Positions 8,871 through 21,057 of a stretch of 64,000 nt of DNA are shown here, in pieces. The translations under genes and the position numbers were made by a program. Origin of the DNA: an uncultured Planctomyces sp. Lineage in GTDB: Bacteria > Planctomycetota > Planctomycetia > Planctomycetales > Planctomycetaceae. Location of the stretch: assembly GCA_937904325.1 (NCBI GenBank), contig CALGTK010000186.1, positions 23,997 to 87,996 on the forward strand, read 5' to 3'. The notes beneath the pieces are model-generated. The model saw nothing but the letters and a program-made list of their open reading frames with translations, was not told the DNA's origin and searched no databases. The first letter of the stretch is position 1. Every line of letters starts with the position of its first letter.

Positions 8871-9989
8871 ATGAAGAAGCACTTGCTTACGACATTCGCA
8901 TTACTGGCGGTGTTGGCGTTATCGTCGATTGCAAACGCCGCAAACCTCTGGCAGCTGAAAACTGGAACGCCTGATCTGAAATCAGCTGGAACACTGACGT
9001 TCGGACCTGATGGCATCATTTTTGTCGGCGACCAGAAAGGGGCAGCCGTCTTTGCCATCGATACTGCCGACGAAAAAGGGAAGGCTGCGGGAGTTTCGCT
9101 CAATGTGGCAGGCGTGGCCGGCCAAGTGGCGAAGGCTCTCAACGTTTCCGCAAAGGACGTGACCGTTAACGACCTCGCGGTCAATCCGGCAACCGGTCGA
9201 ACATTCCTGGCCGTCACCAAGGGCAGCGGCTCGGACGCTTCACCGGCACTCGTCAAAGTTGATACCACGGGAACTTTCAGTGAAGTCTCACTGAACGATA
9301 TCGGTTTTTCGAAAGTCGCACTGCCCAACGCTCCGGCAGACAAGGCCATTCCATCGCGCCGCGGCCCGAGGAATTCTCGCAACGATGCAATTACTGATCT
9401 CGCTTACGTAGACGGCCGCGTGATTGTCTCGGGGCTCGCCGCCAGTAACGAAGGCCGAATGGGTTCGACGATTCGTGAAATCGACTTCCCTTTTGTGGAA
9501 GCTGACCAGGGCTCACGGATCGAAATTTTCCATGGAGCACACGGTCGCAGCGAAGATCACTCGGCCATCCGAACGTTCGTCCCGTTCAACATCAACGGCG
9601 AACCGACCCTCCTGGCAGGATACGTCTGCACTCCTCTCGTAAAGTTCCCTCTGTCGAGCCTGAAGGCCGGTAAGAAGACTGTCGGTACGACGGTCGCTGA
9701 ACTGGGCAACCGCAATCGTCCGCTGGACATGATCGTCTACGCGAAGGACGGCAAGGATTTTCTGCTGCTTGCGAACAGCGCTCGAGGCGTGATGAAAATC
9801 AGTACCGAAGACATCGCGACGAATGAAGGACTCAGCAATAAAGTCAGCGGTACTGCAGGTCAAACTTACGACACCATTGCATCGTTGCAGGGCGTCGTAC
9901 AGCTCGACAAGTTGAACCCAACGACCGCCATCGTACTGATTCAGACCGAAAGCGGAGCCATGCAGTTGAAGTCAGTCGAACTTCCGTAA
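8871..9989 (+). CDS. Secreted beta-propeller-like protein, function unknown
   Basis: A 372-residue exported protein. The ATG at 8871 follows GGAG nine bases upstream and starts a classic signal peptide (M-K-K-H-L-L-T-T-F-A, cleavage near A-N-A-A-N). A TTG 15 bases earlier is less likely. Repeated blades are suggested by T-F-G-P-D-G-I-I-F-V-G, V-N-D-L-A-V-N-P-A-T-G-R-T-F-L-A-V, T-D-L-A-Y-V-D-G-R-V-I-V-S-G-L and L-D-M-I-V-Y-A-K-D-G-K-D-F. No catalytic motif is seen. It stands alone, between a decayed hydrolase gene and the convergent SDR gene. Confidence 0.8.
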   Translation: MKKHLLTTFALLAVLALSSIANAANLWQLKTGTPDLKSAGTLTFGPDGIIFVGDQKGAAVFAIDTADEKGKAAGVSLNVAGVAGQVAKALNVSAKDVTVNDLAVNPATGRTFLAVTKGSGSDASPALVKVDTTGTFSEVSLNDIGFSKVALPNAPADKAIPSRRGPRNSRNDAITDLAYVDGRVIVSGLAASNEGRMGSTIREIDFPFVEADQGSRIEIFHGAHGRSEDHSAIRTFVPFNINGEPTLLAGYVCTPLVKFPLSSLKAGKKTVGTTVAELGNRNRPLDMIVYAKDGKDFLLLANSARGVMKISTEDIATNEGLSNKVSGTAGQTYDTIASLQGVVQLDKLNPTTAIVLIQTESGAMQLKSVELP

Positions 9990-10071
9990 CGATTAGTTCA
10001 GTCCGAATTTTTCCAGCTCTGCGGCCGTTCGACTGGTCGGTCACAGAGCTGTTTTCGTAACCCCAAGCGCC

Positions 10072-10100
10072 AGCGAGGGATCAAGCCATTCTCCCTCGCT
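10072..10100. terminator. Hairpin between convergent genes
   Basis: AGCGAGGGA at 10072-10080 pairs with TCCCTCGCT at 10092-10100, giving a 9-bp stem with an 11-base loop. It lies between the stops of the beta-propeller-like gene (+) and the SDR gene (-). There is no T run on either side, so it may act as a bidirectional transcript end or be a REP-like repeat. Confidence 0.45.
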
Positions 10101-10126
10101 AACGCGTCGAGTCATTATCTGCGTGG

Positions 10127-10906
10127 CTACAATCTTTGAATGCGCATCCCACCATCCAGGTACAAAACCTGTCCCGTCGCGTAGGGGATGTCGCCTCGAA
10201 CGAGCGTGGCAACGGCTCGACCAATGTCTTCCGGTTCACCCCAACGTTTTTCAAGAGCCAGACCGTCCTCAAACATGCGGTCGTATTTTTCCATCACTCC
10301 AGACGTCATGTCGGACCGAATGATACCAGGCTGAATCTCGTAGACACGGATTCCGAAATCAGCCAGTCGGGTCGCCCACAGCTTTGTCGCCATGCCAGTC
10401 GCCGCTTTTGTCAGGCAATAGTCGCCGCGGTTCGTTGAGACAAACTCGGCGGAGATCGATGACACGTTGACGATACACGGTTCGGTTTCAAGGCTGGCGC
10501 CGAGTAAATCGATCATGAAGTTTGCGGCGAGTTGCGTCAAAAAATACGGCCCCTTCAGATTGACGGAGACAACCCGGTCGAAACTTTCCTCGTCGGCCTC
10601 AAGCAGATCTTTCCGGCCGGGAGACGTGATTCCGGCATTGTTGATCAGCACATCCATCCGACTGAATTTGTCTTTCACTTTCTGGACGATCGATGCACGA
10701 TCTGATCCCGAACTAACGTCTCCCTGACAGTAAACAACTTCAGTACCAGCATCGCGAAACGCCGTCAGCACATCGGCGACCTGGTCTGCGGATCGGACAC
10801 CGTTCAAAGCCAGCGAATAGCCATCACTGGCCAGCGACTTTGCGATCCCCAGCCCAATCCCTCTCGCCCCCCCCGTAATCAGAGCAACTGGTTTATCTGA
10901 AGACAT
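10127..10906 (-). CDS. 3-ketoacyl-ACP reductase-like SDR oxidoreductase
   Basis: A 259-residue short-chain dehydrogenase, cytoplasmic. The NAD(P)-binding motif T-G-G-A-R-G-I-G lies near the N-terminus, N-N-A-G in the middle, and a catalytic Ser (V-S-S-I-S) with Tyr-x3-Lys as Y-C-L-T-K. The C-terminal end Y-A-T-G-Q-V-L-Y-L-D-G-G-M is typical. The start at 10906 is preferred because GAGG lies six bases upstream; the ATG at 10918 contains that site. Naming beyond SDR is uncertain: FabG-like sequence alone does not fix the substrate, and no fatty acid gene is adjacent. Confidence 0.9.
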   Translation of the reverse strand: MSSDKPVALITGGARGIGLGIAKSLASDGYSLALNGVRSADQVADVLTAFRDAGTEVVYCQGDVSSGSDRASIVQKVKDKFSRMDVLINNAGITSPGRKDLLEADEESFDRVVSVNLKGPYFLTQLAANFMIDLLGASLETEPCIVNVSSISAEFVSTNRGDYCLTKAATGMATKLWATRLADFGIRVYEIQPGIIRSDMTSGVMEKYDRMFEDGLALEKRWGEPEDIGRAVATLVRGDIPYATGQVLYLDGGMRIQRL

Positions 10907-10932
10907 CACAGGCCTCATTCAGAATCAAGACG

Positions 10933-10989
10933 GCAGGGTACACCTTGAATCACCTTAGAACTAAGACTGGTGCGTCAATACGCACCCTA
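10933..10989. repeat. Dispersed hairpin repeat, copy 1
   Basis: The element begins with GCAGGGTAC (10933-10941) and ends with the hairpin GGTGCGT / ACGCACC (10969-10975 and 10980-10986) followed by CTAC. The same architecture recurs at 43499-43560 and 50602-50669, always between genes. Confidence 0.65.
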
Positions 10990-11076
10990 CGTTATCTCAC
11001 CCTGGGGTTCTGTCCGTTTCCTCGACGTGAACTCAGATTTCTCTGCGATTTCGAAACTTTTCAGAGCACAACAAAC

Positions 11077-13680
<2,604 letters not shown>

Positions 13681-14039
13681 GGCATCTTTTCCGAGGCAAC
13701 AATAATCCCAGCATGGCTGGTCAGCGAGAATCAAAGAGCGTCTTCAGACCTCACGCAATGGTGCGAAGGTAAGAAGCGAAACTCTTTCACTGGCACTTTG
13801 TCGCGGCATGATAGTGTCGTGAGGTCCGGCATCAAACCGGCTGTGGATCCGCCTGTTTTTGCCGATCGACAATACGGATTTGACGCGAGAAACGGTCTCG
13901 CCATACTGGAGTCTCAGTCCTCCTTGAAATTCTCCAAAGGGAAAGGAACACAGAGATCACCGCGGGTTCGCAGAGTAAAGGAGATATTGCCTTACCTCTG
14001 CGAAGTCTCCCTCGGCGGCCTCTACGTTCAAAAGTCAGC
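13681..14039. other. Intergenic region with a long imperfect inverted repeat
   Basis: Divergent region between alaS and the next DUF1549 gene. At 13967-13975 TTCGCAGAG pairs exactly with CTCTGCGAA at 13996-14004, and the pairing continues inward imperfectly (AAGG / CCTT). Flanking bases look like a dispersed 'cacagag...ctctgcg' inverted-repeat family found in many environmental bacteria (from memory). Nothing protein-like was found. Confidence 0.5.
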
Positions 14040-16466
14040 ATGATCAAGAACGTTTTGCTCTTTGTCGTCGGGACGTCGCTCGCAGCCGAAGCGTCAGCAC
14101 AGCAGAAACCGCTCGACTTCGCGCACCAGATCGCCCCAATCCTGAAGCGGCACTGTGTCGAGTGCCACGGCGGCGACAATGCAAAAGGTGGATTCTCACT
14201 GAATACTCGCGAGCTGTTCCTCGAAAATGACATGGCTGCGCCGGGTAAGCCGGGTGAATCCCACTTTCTGGAACTGGTCGGTTCGGCTGATCCGGACGCG
14301 CAGATGCCTCCGAAAGGAAAACCTCGGTTGCCGGTCGAGCAGATCACGCTGCTGAAAGCCTGGATCAAAGCAGGCATGAAGTGGGACGCCGGTATCACGT
14401 TCGCCACGAAGAAATACGAACCGCCGCTTCATCCACGTCGCCCCGCGTTGCCGCCGGTCGTCAAAGGTCGTGCCAACTCCGTTGACCGAATTATCGATGC
14501 GTACTTCGCACAGAACCTGCAGCTTCGGCCAGCGGCGATCAGCGATGCAGCATTTCTGCGACGAGTTCATCTCGACCTGGTCGGTTTGCTGCCGACTCCG
14601 CAAGAGCTGAGCGACTTCCTCTCCGACCGCGCGCCGAACAAACGAACGAAGATGATTGACACACTACTGGCTGATGAGATTCGCTACACCGAGCACTGGC
14701 TCACCTTCTGGAACGACCTGCTTCGTAATGATTACGGCGGAACAGGATTCATCACCGGCGGGCGTAAACAGGTTAGCGGATGGTTGTACGAATCGCTGAT
14801 CGACAACAAGCCGTACGACCAAATGGCTCGCGAACTAATCTCCCCTCCGACGCCAGCAAGTCGTGGCTACATCGACGGTATCAAGTGGCGAGGCGAAGTC
14901 AGCGCGGGGCAGACAATCGAGATTCAGTTTGCTCAAAGCGTAGCTCAGTCGTTCCTCGGCATTAATATGAAGTGTGCCTCGTGCCACGACAGTTTCATTG
15001 ATCGCTGGAAACTCAGCGAGGCGTATGGACTGGCGGCGATTTACTCCAGTCGCCCGCTCGACATTCACCGCTGCGACAAGCCAACCGGCGAGACGGCACA
15101 AGCATCGTGGCTGTTCCCGGAACTCGGACAGGTCGATGCAAAGGCTGCACCGGCAGAACGTCTCTCTCAACTGGCCAGTTTGATGACACACCCGGAGAAT
15201 GGGCGATTTACGCGGACCATCGTCAACCGACTGTGGGCTCAGTTGATGGGACGCGGCATTGTCCACCCGCTCGACGCTATGCAGACTGAACCGTGGAACG
15301 AAAACCTGCTCGACTATCTGGCGATCCACCTGCAGGACAATGCTTACGACCTGAAGTCAGTGCTCACGTTGATTGCCAACTCGCAAGCCTACCAGTCCGA
15401 GGTTGAAACACTTACACAGGACGCCGACGTTTCCGGATACATCTTTGCCGGTCCGCGCACCAAACGGATGACTGCCGAACAATTTGTCGACTCGCTCTGG
15501 CAGTTAACCGATTCGGCACCGAAGGCGTTCGACGCCCCTGTTTCGCGAGGCAAAGTTGATCCAGCTGAAGTCGCCGCCACAACAGTCTCCGCGGAATGGA
15601 TCTGGGGCGACTCTGCGAACGGCGGCGTTCCAGAAGCGGGAGAACAGCTCGCGTTTTACACAACGTTCAAGATCGATAAACCAGTGCAATCGGCTGGCGC
15701 GATCGTCACATGCGACAACGAGTTTGCTCTGAATGTGAATTCAAAAGAGATCACAAAAGGCAACAAGTGGACACAGCTTGGAGCGGCAACAATCACGACC
15801 GTACTGAAGCAGGGTGAAAACACGATCGTGATTCTTGGAAAGAACGCCGGTGACACTCCTAACCTGGCTGGGCTGTTCTTCGAAGCGAAGATCAATTTCG
15901 TGGATGGAGAATCTCTTACCATCAAATCAGACAAGTCCTGGCAGTTCGCAGCGAAGTTCCCAGCAAAAGCACCGGTGCGACGCTGGACGCTGAAGGATTT
16001 GAATTGGCAACCCGTGACGGTTGTGCCGGCCATCGACGCTTGGACAAAAGCGATCGCCGCTGTCGCACGCGAGCAACTCGTTCGAGCTTCGCGAGGCTCG
16101 GCACTCAAGGTCCGAGCGGCGTTGCTGAAAAGCGACTTTCTGATGCGCAGCCTCGGCCGACCGAACCGGGACCAGATTGTCTCGTCACGCCCGAACGACC
16201 TGACAACTCTGGAAGCAATCGACCTGTCCAACAACGAAAGCGTAGCGAAGGCACTCGCTCGAGGCGGCCAGAGGCTCTCGGATCAGGACTGGCAAGGCCA
16301 GAACGACCTCATCGACTATTTGTTTGCATCAACACTGACTCGGCTACCTGGCGAATCAGAACAAACAGCCGCGAGAAAGGCACTCGGCGACAATGCGACG
16401 TCCGAGCAAGTGGAAGACCTGCTCTGGGCACTATGCATGACGCCTGAGTTCCTGCTGATTCGATAG
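14040..16466 (+). CDS. Cytochrome c (PSCyt1)-DUF1549-DUF1553 secreted protein
   Basis: An 808-residue exported protein with a signal peptide at about residues 1-20 (A-E-A-S-A-Q-Q). The PSCyt1 haem motif is C39-x2-C42-H43 (C-V-E-C-H-G). DUF1549 follows, with a second C312-x2-C-H motif in C-A-S-C-H-D-S-F-I-D-R-W, and then DUF1553. A roughly 120-residue insert at about 518-635 (W-I-W-G-D, V-T-C-D-N-E-F-A-L-N-V-N) looks like a galactose-binding-type beta-sandwich splitting the DUF1553 part. No ribosome-binding site is evident. It may be an electron-transfer or surface protein (inference). It pairs with the DUF1501 gene 55 bases downstream. Confidence 0.88.
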   Translation: MIKNVLLFVVGTSLAAEASAQQKPLDFAHQIAPILKRHCVECHGGDNAKGGFSLNTRELFLENDMAAPGKPGESHFLELVGSADPDAQMPPKGKPRLPVEQITLLKAWIKAGMKWDAGITFATKKYEPPLHPRRPALPPVVKGRANSVDRIIDAYFAQNLQLRPAAISDAAFLRRVHLDLVGLLPTPQELSDFLSDRAPNKRTKMIDTLLADEIRYTEHWLTFWNDLLRNDYGGTGFITGGRKQVSGWLYESLIDNKPYDQMARELISPPTPASRGYIDGIKWRGEVSAGQTIEIQFAQSVAQSFLGINMKCASCHDSFIDRWKLSEAYGLAAIYSSRPLDIHRCDKPTGETAQASWLFPELGQVDAKAAPAERLSQLASLMTHPENGRFTRTIVNRLWAQLMGRGIVHPLDAMQTEPWNENLLDYLAIHLQDNAYDLKSVLTLIANSQAYQSEVETLTQDADVSGYIFAGPRTKRMTAEQFVDSLWQLTDSAPKAFDAPVSRGKVDPAEVAATTVSAEWIWGDSANGGVPEAGEQLAFYTTFKIDKPVQSAGAIVTCDNEFALNVNSKEITKGNKWTQLGAATITTVLKQGENTIVILGKNAGDTPNLAGLFFEAKINFVDGESLTIKSDKSWQFAAKFPAKAPVRRWTLKDLNWQPVTVVPAIDAWTKAIAAVAREQLVRASRGSALKVRAALLKSDFLMRSLGRPNRDQIVSSRPNDLTTLEAIDLSNNESVAKALARGGQRLSDQDWQGQNDLIDYLFASTLTRLPGESEQTAARKALGDNATSEQVEDLLWALCMTPEFLLIR

Positions 16467-16521
16467 GCCGAAGAATTTCGTCGGCCATTAAGATGAATTA
16501 CAAAGACAAGAAGAGACAGCC

Positions 16522-17976
16522 ATGAATTTTGAGCATGCCCCATCAACACCGGACCACATCGTTCGCAGAGACTTTGTAAAACAACTCGCAGCTGCTGGTG
16601 CCGCATCTCTGCTGGCTGGTGAACCACAGTCTTTGACCGCTGCTGAGCATGGCTTCGAACAGCCTGAAGCGACCGCCGATTCATGCATCCTGATCTGGAT
16701 GGGCGGAGGCATGGCGGCTCCGGATACGTTCGATCCGAAACGGTATTCGCCGTTTAAGGAAGGCCTCGAAGTCAGCAGTATGCTAAGCACCTTTCCGGCC
16801 ATCGACACCGTCGTCGACAATATCAAAATCTGCGAAGGCCTTGAAAACATCGGTCAGGTCATGGACCGAGCAACGCTGATTCGCTCGGCCGTACAGCCGG
16901 ACCTGGGCAGTATTCTGCACTCGCGACATCAGTACCACTGGCATACCGGTTACGTTCCGCCACAGACTGTCGCCTGTCCACACCTGGGAGCATGGATGGC
17001 AAAGGTGCTCGGACCGAACAATCCGGTCATTCCACCGTTCATCAACATCGGCCAGCGGCTGGAGGGAGTCGGAGAGAAGGAAGAGCTGAAGGCCTTCACG
17101 ACAGCGGGCTTCTTTGGCAGCGAGTTTGGCCCGATGAACCTGCCCTACCCCGAACAGGCATCCCAGTCTGTTCAGCCTCCGAAAGGCATGACGGCCGGCC
17201 GTTTTTCCAACCGTCACAAGCTCTTCCGGGAACTCGTCAAATCCGGCCCGCTGCAAGAACGCGCCAGCGACTATCAACAGGACTCGATGGTTCGTTCTCT
17301 TGAAAACGCCTACCGGTTGCTCAGCTCGAAAGACCGCGAAGCCTTCGACATCGAACTCGAACCGAAAGCAAGTCGCGAGATCTACAACACCGGTCGATTT
17401 GGACGCGGCTGCCTGCTCGCGCGACGCCTGGTGGAATCCGGAGCCCGGTTTGTCGAAGTCACCACCGAGTACGTCCCGTTTCTGCACTGGGACACGCACA
17501 ACAGCGGCCACGACACCGTGGCCAGAATGCACAGCGAAATGGATCGACCGATCGCTCAATTGATCCTCGACCTTGAAGCCAGCGGCCTGCTTGATCGAAC
17601 TCTGGTCATCATCGCATCCGAATTCAGCCGCGACGCGTTGATCGAGGGCAAACCAGGATCAAATGCCAACGATCAGGCAACGTTCAAAGTCGACAAGATC
17701 ACCGAAAAGAAACACTACGGACTGCACCGTCACTTCACCGGCGGAACAAGCGTGGTGATGTTCGGCGGCGGCGTGAAGAAAGGATTCCTCTACGGAAAAA
17801 CCGCCGATGAGCGACCGCTTATCGCCATTGAAAATCCCGTCTCCGTCACCGACCTCCACGCCACCATCATGACCGCAATGGGCATCAGCCCCAAAACCGC
17901 CTACGACATCGAAGGCCGCCCATTCTACGTCACCCCGGACGGCAAAGGAAAACCGGTAATGGACATCTTTAGTTAG
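16522..17976 (+). CDS. DUF1501 secreted protein
   Basis: A 484-residue DUF1501 protein. The leader has V-R-R-D-F-V-K-Q-L then an Ala-rich segment, a Tat-like pattern. Core motifs: I-L-I-W-M-G-G-G-M-A-A-P-D-T-F-D-P-K, G-R-F-G-R-G-C-L-L-A-R-R-L-V-E, H-W-D-T-H and an S-E-F-S-R segment where G-E-F-G-R is usual. It ends four bases before the stop of the convergent esterase gene. It is the second gene of a DUF1549/DUF1501 pair. The 55-base gap upstream holds a near-palindrome GGCCGAAGAA...TTCGTCGGCC with one mismatch. Confidence 0.88.
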   Translation: MNFEHAPSTPDHIVRRDFVKQLAAAGAASLLAGEPQSLTAAEHGFEQPEATADSCILIWMGGGMAAPDTFDPKRYSPFKEGLEVSSMLSTFPAIDTVVDNIKICEGLENIGQVMDRATLIRSAVQPDLGSILHSRHQYHWHTGYVPPQTVACPHLGAWMAKVLGPNNPVIPPFINIGQRLEGVGEKEELKAFTTAGFFGSEFGPMNLPYPEQASQSVQPPKGMTAGRFSNRHKLFRELVKSGPLQERASDYQQDSMVRSLENAYRLLSSKDREAFDIELEPKASREIYNTGRFGRGCLLARRLVESGARFVEVTTEYVPFLHWDTHNSGHDTVARMHSEMDRPIAQLILDLEASGLLDRTLVIIASEFSRDALIEGKPGSNANDQATFKVDKITEKKHYGLHRHFTGGTSVVMFGGGVKKGFLYGKTADERPLIAIENPVSVTDLHATIMTAMGISPKTAYDIEGRPFYVTPDGKGKPVMDIFS

Positions 17977-17978
17977 AA

Positions 17979-18998
17979 CTAATGCGAATTGTTTGCATTG
18001 AGCAGTTTCAGCATCTTCCTTCCAAGAGCGTCGCCAATCAGAAAGTAGCTTTCAGCATTGCCGAACCAGTGGTGGCCGTGGCTGACGTTTGGTGATTGAT
18101 CGGCTGGTCGCGCGAAGTTGGCGGTCGGTGCAAAGGCTACCGTCCCTTTGAACTCCTCGCGTGACGCTGCGGACTTTTGAGCCTTTCTAATTGCCAGCAT
18201 ACTGTCGTTGGCTTTGGGGCCGCCGTTTCCGAGTTCGCCGATCACAACCGGCAACATCGATTGTTTGAATTCAGCTCGGACGTCGTGGATAAGATGAACG
18301 AGGTTCTGTTCGTACTCGGTCCGAGCTTTCTCGTCGAACATATCGTTCCAACCCTGCATCCAGACGAACCCTGAGATGTTCAGCTTTCGGTCAGCCAGTG
18401 ACGGAAATTCAGTGCTGACGTTGTTCAATGCTTCGCGAACCTCTTGGATCATCTGTTTGTAGTAAGGCCCCGTTTCTCCGCCGGCACTCGGAGGCCGAAA
18501 GTCTTTGAACAAACTCTTGCCGCCCCACGCCGTTTTGATCAACAGGACTGGCTCTTCGAAGGCTGATCCGGCCACGTGGCCAAACTGAAACTCCGGGCCG
18601 ATGTGATGCTTCCCCGGATAGCCTGCAAAGCCGATCGACAGTCCACCCTTCTTTGTCTCATGACGAGTTTTGAATCGGACAAACACATCGTCGCGCACGA
18701 TCCAGTTTCCGACGGCGTCTTTGAGTTGCGAAAACTGTGCAGCCTTCTTTGGGTCGCTCATTACTCGCTGCAGAGTTCCCTTGCCGCCGTTGTAGTATTT
18801 GGGATGGTCGAGATCGACGACGCCCTGCCCTTCCATGTTTGATTGCCCGGCGAGAATGAAAACACGTACCGGAGACGGTTCCTCGGCGGTCGCTGGACCA
18901 CTCATTACCGAAAAAATGATTAACAGCAGTGGCAGGCTGATTGAGATAATCGGATTCACGCCATTATTCTCCAAAGAATGATTGTCCAGTCTCGCCAT
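17979..18998 (-). CDS. Secreted SASA-type (sialate O-acetylesterase-like) esterase
   Basis: A 339-residue protein with an N-terminal hydrophobic export segment (residues about 16-38). The carbohydrate esterase core has the block-I serine motif I-L-A-G-Q-S-N-M-E-G, I-K-T-A-W-G-G-K-S-L in the middle, G-F-V-W-M-Q-G-W-N-D and a C-terminal S-H-G-H-H-W-F histidine region. These features fit the SASA/DUF303 family of carbohydrate acetylesterases. It is probably periplasmic or extracellular and removes O-acetyl groups from glycans. It is divergent from the CRTAC1-like gene with about 136 bases between. Confidence 0.87.
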   Translation of the reverse strand: MARLDNHSLENNGVNPIISISLPLLLIIFSVMSGPATAEEPSPVRVFILAGQSNMEGQGVVDLDHPKYYNGGKGTLQRVMSDPKKAAQFSQLKDAVGNWIVRDDVFVRFKTRHETKKGGLSIGFAGYPGKHHIGPEFQFGHVAGSAFEEPVLLIKTAWGGKSLFKDFRPPSAGGETGPYYKQMIQEVREALNNVSTEFPSLADRKLNISGFVWMQGWNDMFDEKARTEYEQNLVHLIHDVRAEFKQSMLPVVIGELGNGGPKANDSMLAIRKAQKSAASREEFKGTVAFAPTANFARPADQSPNVSHGHHWFGNAESYFLIGDALGRKMLKLLNANNSH

Positions 18999-19134
18999 CC
19001 GGGTAGCACGCAGTCACCTGGGAACTCTACTCTGGAGACTTTCTTTCCGGCAGTCTGGCCGTCGCCTTCGTACAGGCCGACTGGCAGCGTCTCATTGTTC
19101 CGTTTTCGTTCTCACATTCTCAATTGACTCATCC

Positions 19135-20985
19135 ATGTCCGACATTGAATCCGAAGTTTCACACGAAGAATCCGACGAACAGAACGACGCCGTCATTGGC
19201 AAAGCATTCTGGGGATCAATCGTTGTTGTGGCCATCGGCGCGATCATCATCGGCGGCGCCATCTGGCTGCAAGGTCATCCCGACAAGATTGAAATCACCA
19301 CCCTGCCCACAGTACCCACTTACACCGTCCGCGAAAAAAACATCGACCTGCCAGAAATTCCTTTCAAAGATATGACCGACAAGTCAGGCATCGACTTTGT
19401 GCATGTCAGTGGAGCGACCGGGGAAAAACTGCTGCCTGAATCGATGGGCGGCGGGGTAGCGGTGATCGACTTCGATTCAGACGGTGACCTGGACATCATC
19501 TTCGTCAACGGAAAACGCTGGCCGTGGGAGATCGCCAAAGACGAAGCTTCTCAGCAGCCAGCGACAATGTCGGCCTGGCGCAACGATGGCGACTGGCAAT
19601 TCACCGACGTCACTAACGAAATCGGACTTGACCTTTCGTTTTACGGCATGGGGTCTGCCGTCGGAGACTATGACGCTGACGGAGACTCCGACCTTTATCT
19701 CACTGCGGTCGGATCAAACCACTTGTTGCGTAATGACGGTGGCCGGTTCGTCGACGTGACCATGGAAGCTTCGGTCAATAGTGAAGCCAGCATCGCAGGC
19801 GGAAACGAAACATGGAGCACAAGTGCTGGCTTTCTGGACTATGACAACGATGGAGACCTTGACCTCTTCGTCGCCAACTATGTCGAGTGGAATCGAGAGT
19901 TCGACCTGGCTCAGCCGTTTCAACTGGTCGGCGACGAGCGAGCTTACGGTCGGCCGTCGGCCTTTGCAGGCACGTTCCCGTATCTCTTTCAGAACGACGG
20001 AAATGGCAAATTCACCGATATCTCCAAAGCAGCAGGCATTCAGGTTCGGAATCCGGCAACTGACGTTCCCGTTGGAAAGTCGCTGGGAGTAACGTTCTGC
20101 GATCTCGACGAAGACGGTTGGCTGGACATCATCGTTTCCAACGACACGGTTCAGAATTTTCTGTTTCGTAACAAAGCCGACGGAACTTTCGAAGAGACTG
20201 GCAGCGGAGTCGGCATTGCCTTTGATGAAAATGGTCGGGCTCGCGGAGCGATGGGCATCGACGCTGGCTGGTTCCGCAACGACGGTTCGATCGGCATCGC
20301 TATCGGAAACTTTGCGACCGAAATGACCGCACTGTACGTGTCCCCTCCGGGCGTCATGCAGTTCCATGATGATGCCGTGCCCACAGGCCTGGGCCCGCTC
20401 ACTCGGCTGGAGTTGACATTCGGAGTCTGCTGGGCCGACTTCGATCTTGACGGCCGACTGGACCTGTTCACCGCGAACGGTCACCTTGAAAATGACATCA
20501 ACCGAGTCCAGGAAAGCCAGCACTACGAACAGTCGCCGCAACTCTTCTGGAATTGTGGCCCCGACAGTACGACAGAATTCGTCCCACTGACCAAAGAGCA
20601 GTGCGGAGCGGACCTCTTCAACAGAATGGTCGGACGCGCCGCCGTCGTCGCCGACTTCGATCTCGACGGAGATCCCGACATACTCATTACAGCCTGCGGC
20701 CAGAAACCTCGACTCCTCCGGAACGACCAGGCAACCGGCCACAACTGGATAACACTCGAAGTAGACGCGCCCATCGGCTCAATCGTCGAAGTCCACGCCG
20801 GAGGACTGATCCAGAAACAGCAAATCATGCCCACGCGAAGCTACCTCACGCAGGGAGACCGAAGCCTGTCGTTCGGCCTCGGCACATCTGAATCAATAGA
20901 TAGTGTGTCAATTCGTAAGCCAGGATCAGTAGAGAAAGTGAAAGAGCACATACTCGACGCCGTCAACCGGCTTCAGAAACTGTGA
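19135..20985 (+). CDS. CRTAC1-like FG-GAP/VCBS protein with ASPIC-UnbV domain
   Basis: A 616-residue protein. After an acidic N-terminus a transmembrane anchor spans about residues 28-46. The rest carries FG-GAP/VCBS-type repeats with calcium-binding D-x-D-x-D-G patterns (D-F-D-S-D-G-D-L-D-I-I, D-Y-D-A-D-G-D-S-D-L-Y, D-Y-D-N-D-G-D-L-D-L-F, D-F-D-L-D-G-R-L-D-L-F). The C-terminus is an ASPIC/UnbV domain (G-H-N-W-I-T-L-E-V). It is predicted to be a surface beta-propeller adhesion protein. The ATG at 19135 is chosen; upstream codons in frame run into the divergent gene's promoter. Confidence 0.88.
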   Translation: MSDIESEVSHEESDEQNDAVIGKAFWGSIVVVAIGAIIIGGAIWLQGHPDKIEITTLPTVPTYTVREKNIDLPEIPFKDMTDKSGIDFVHVSGATGEKLLPESMGGGVAVIDFDSDGDLDIIFVNGKRWPWEIAKDEASQQPATMSAWRNDGDWQFTDVTNEIGLDLSFYGMGSAVGDYDADGDSDLYLTAVGSNHLLRNDGGRFVDVTMEASVNSEASIAGGNETWSTSAGFLDYDNDGDLDLFVANYVEWNREFDLAQPFQLVGDERAYGRPSAFAGTFPYLFQNDGNGKFTDISKAAGIQVRNPATDVPVGKSLGVTFCDLDEDGWLDIIVSNDTVQNFLFRNKADGTFEETGSGVGIAFDENGRARGAMGIDAGWFRNDGSIGIAIGNFATEMTALYVSPPGVMQFHDDAVPTGLGPLTRLELTFGVCWADFDLDGRLDLFTANGHLENDINRVQESQHYEQSPQLFWNCGPDSTTEFVPLTKEQCGADLFNRMVGRAAVVADFDLDGDPDILITACGQKPRLLRNDQATGHNWITLEVDAPIGSIVEVHAGGLIQKQQIMPTRSYLTQGDRSLSFGLGTSESIDSVSIRKPGSVEKVKEHILDAVNRLQKL

Positions 20986-21057
20986 CCAGGCTTAAAGCTC
21001 TGATTCCGCCGGCACGGAGTTGCGTCTGAGAATTCCGAAAGCTGGGCCGAGGCCGTT

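Noticed and set aside
16467..16490. GGCCGAAGAA/TTCGTCGGCC near-palindrome considered as a terminator of the DUF1549 gene.
   Set aside because: It has a mismatch and no T run, and the DUF1501 partner follows on the same strand, so termination here is unlikely.
19714..20742. A 342-codon minus-strand ORF opposite the CRTAC1-like gene.
   Set aside because: It mirrors the repeated D-x-D-x-D-G coding of the real gene and has no protein family features.
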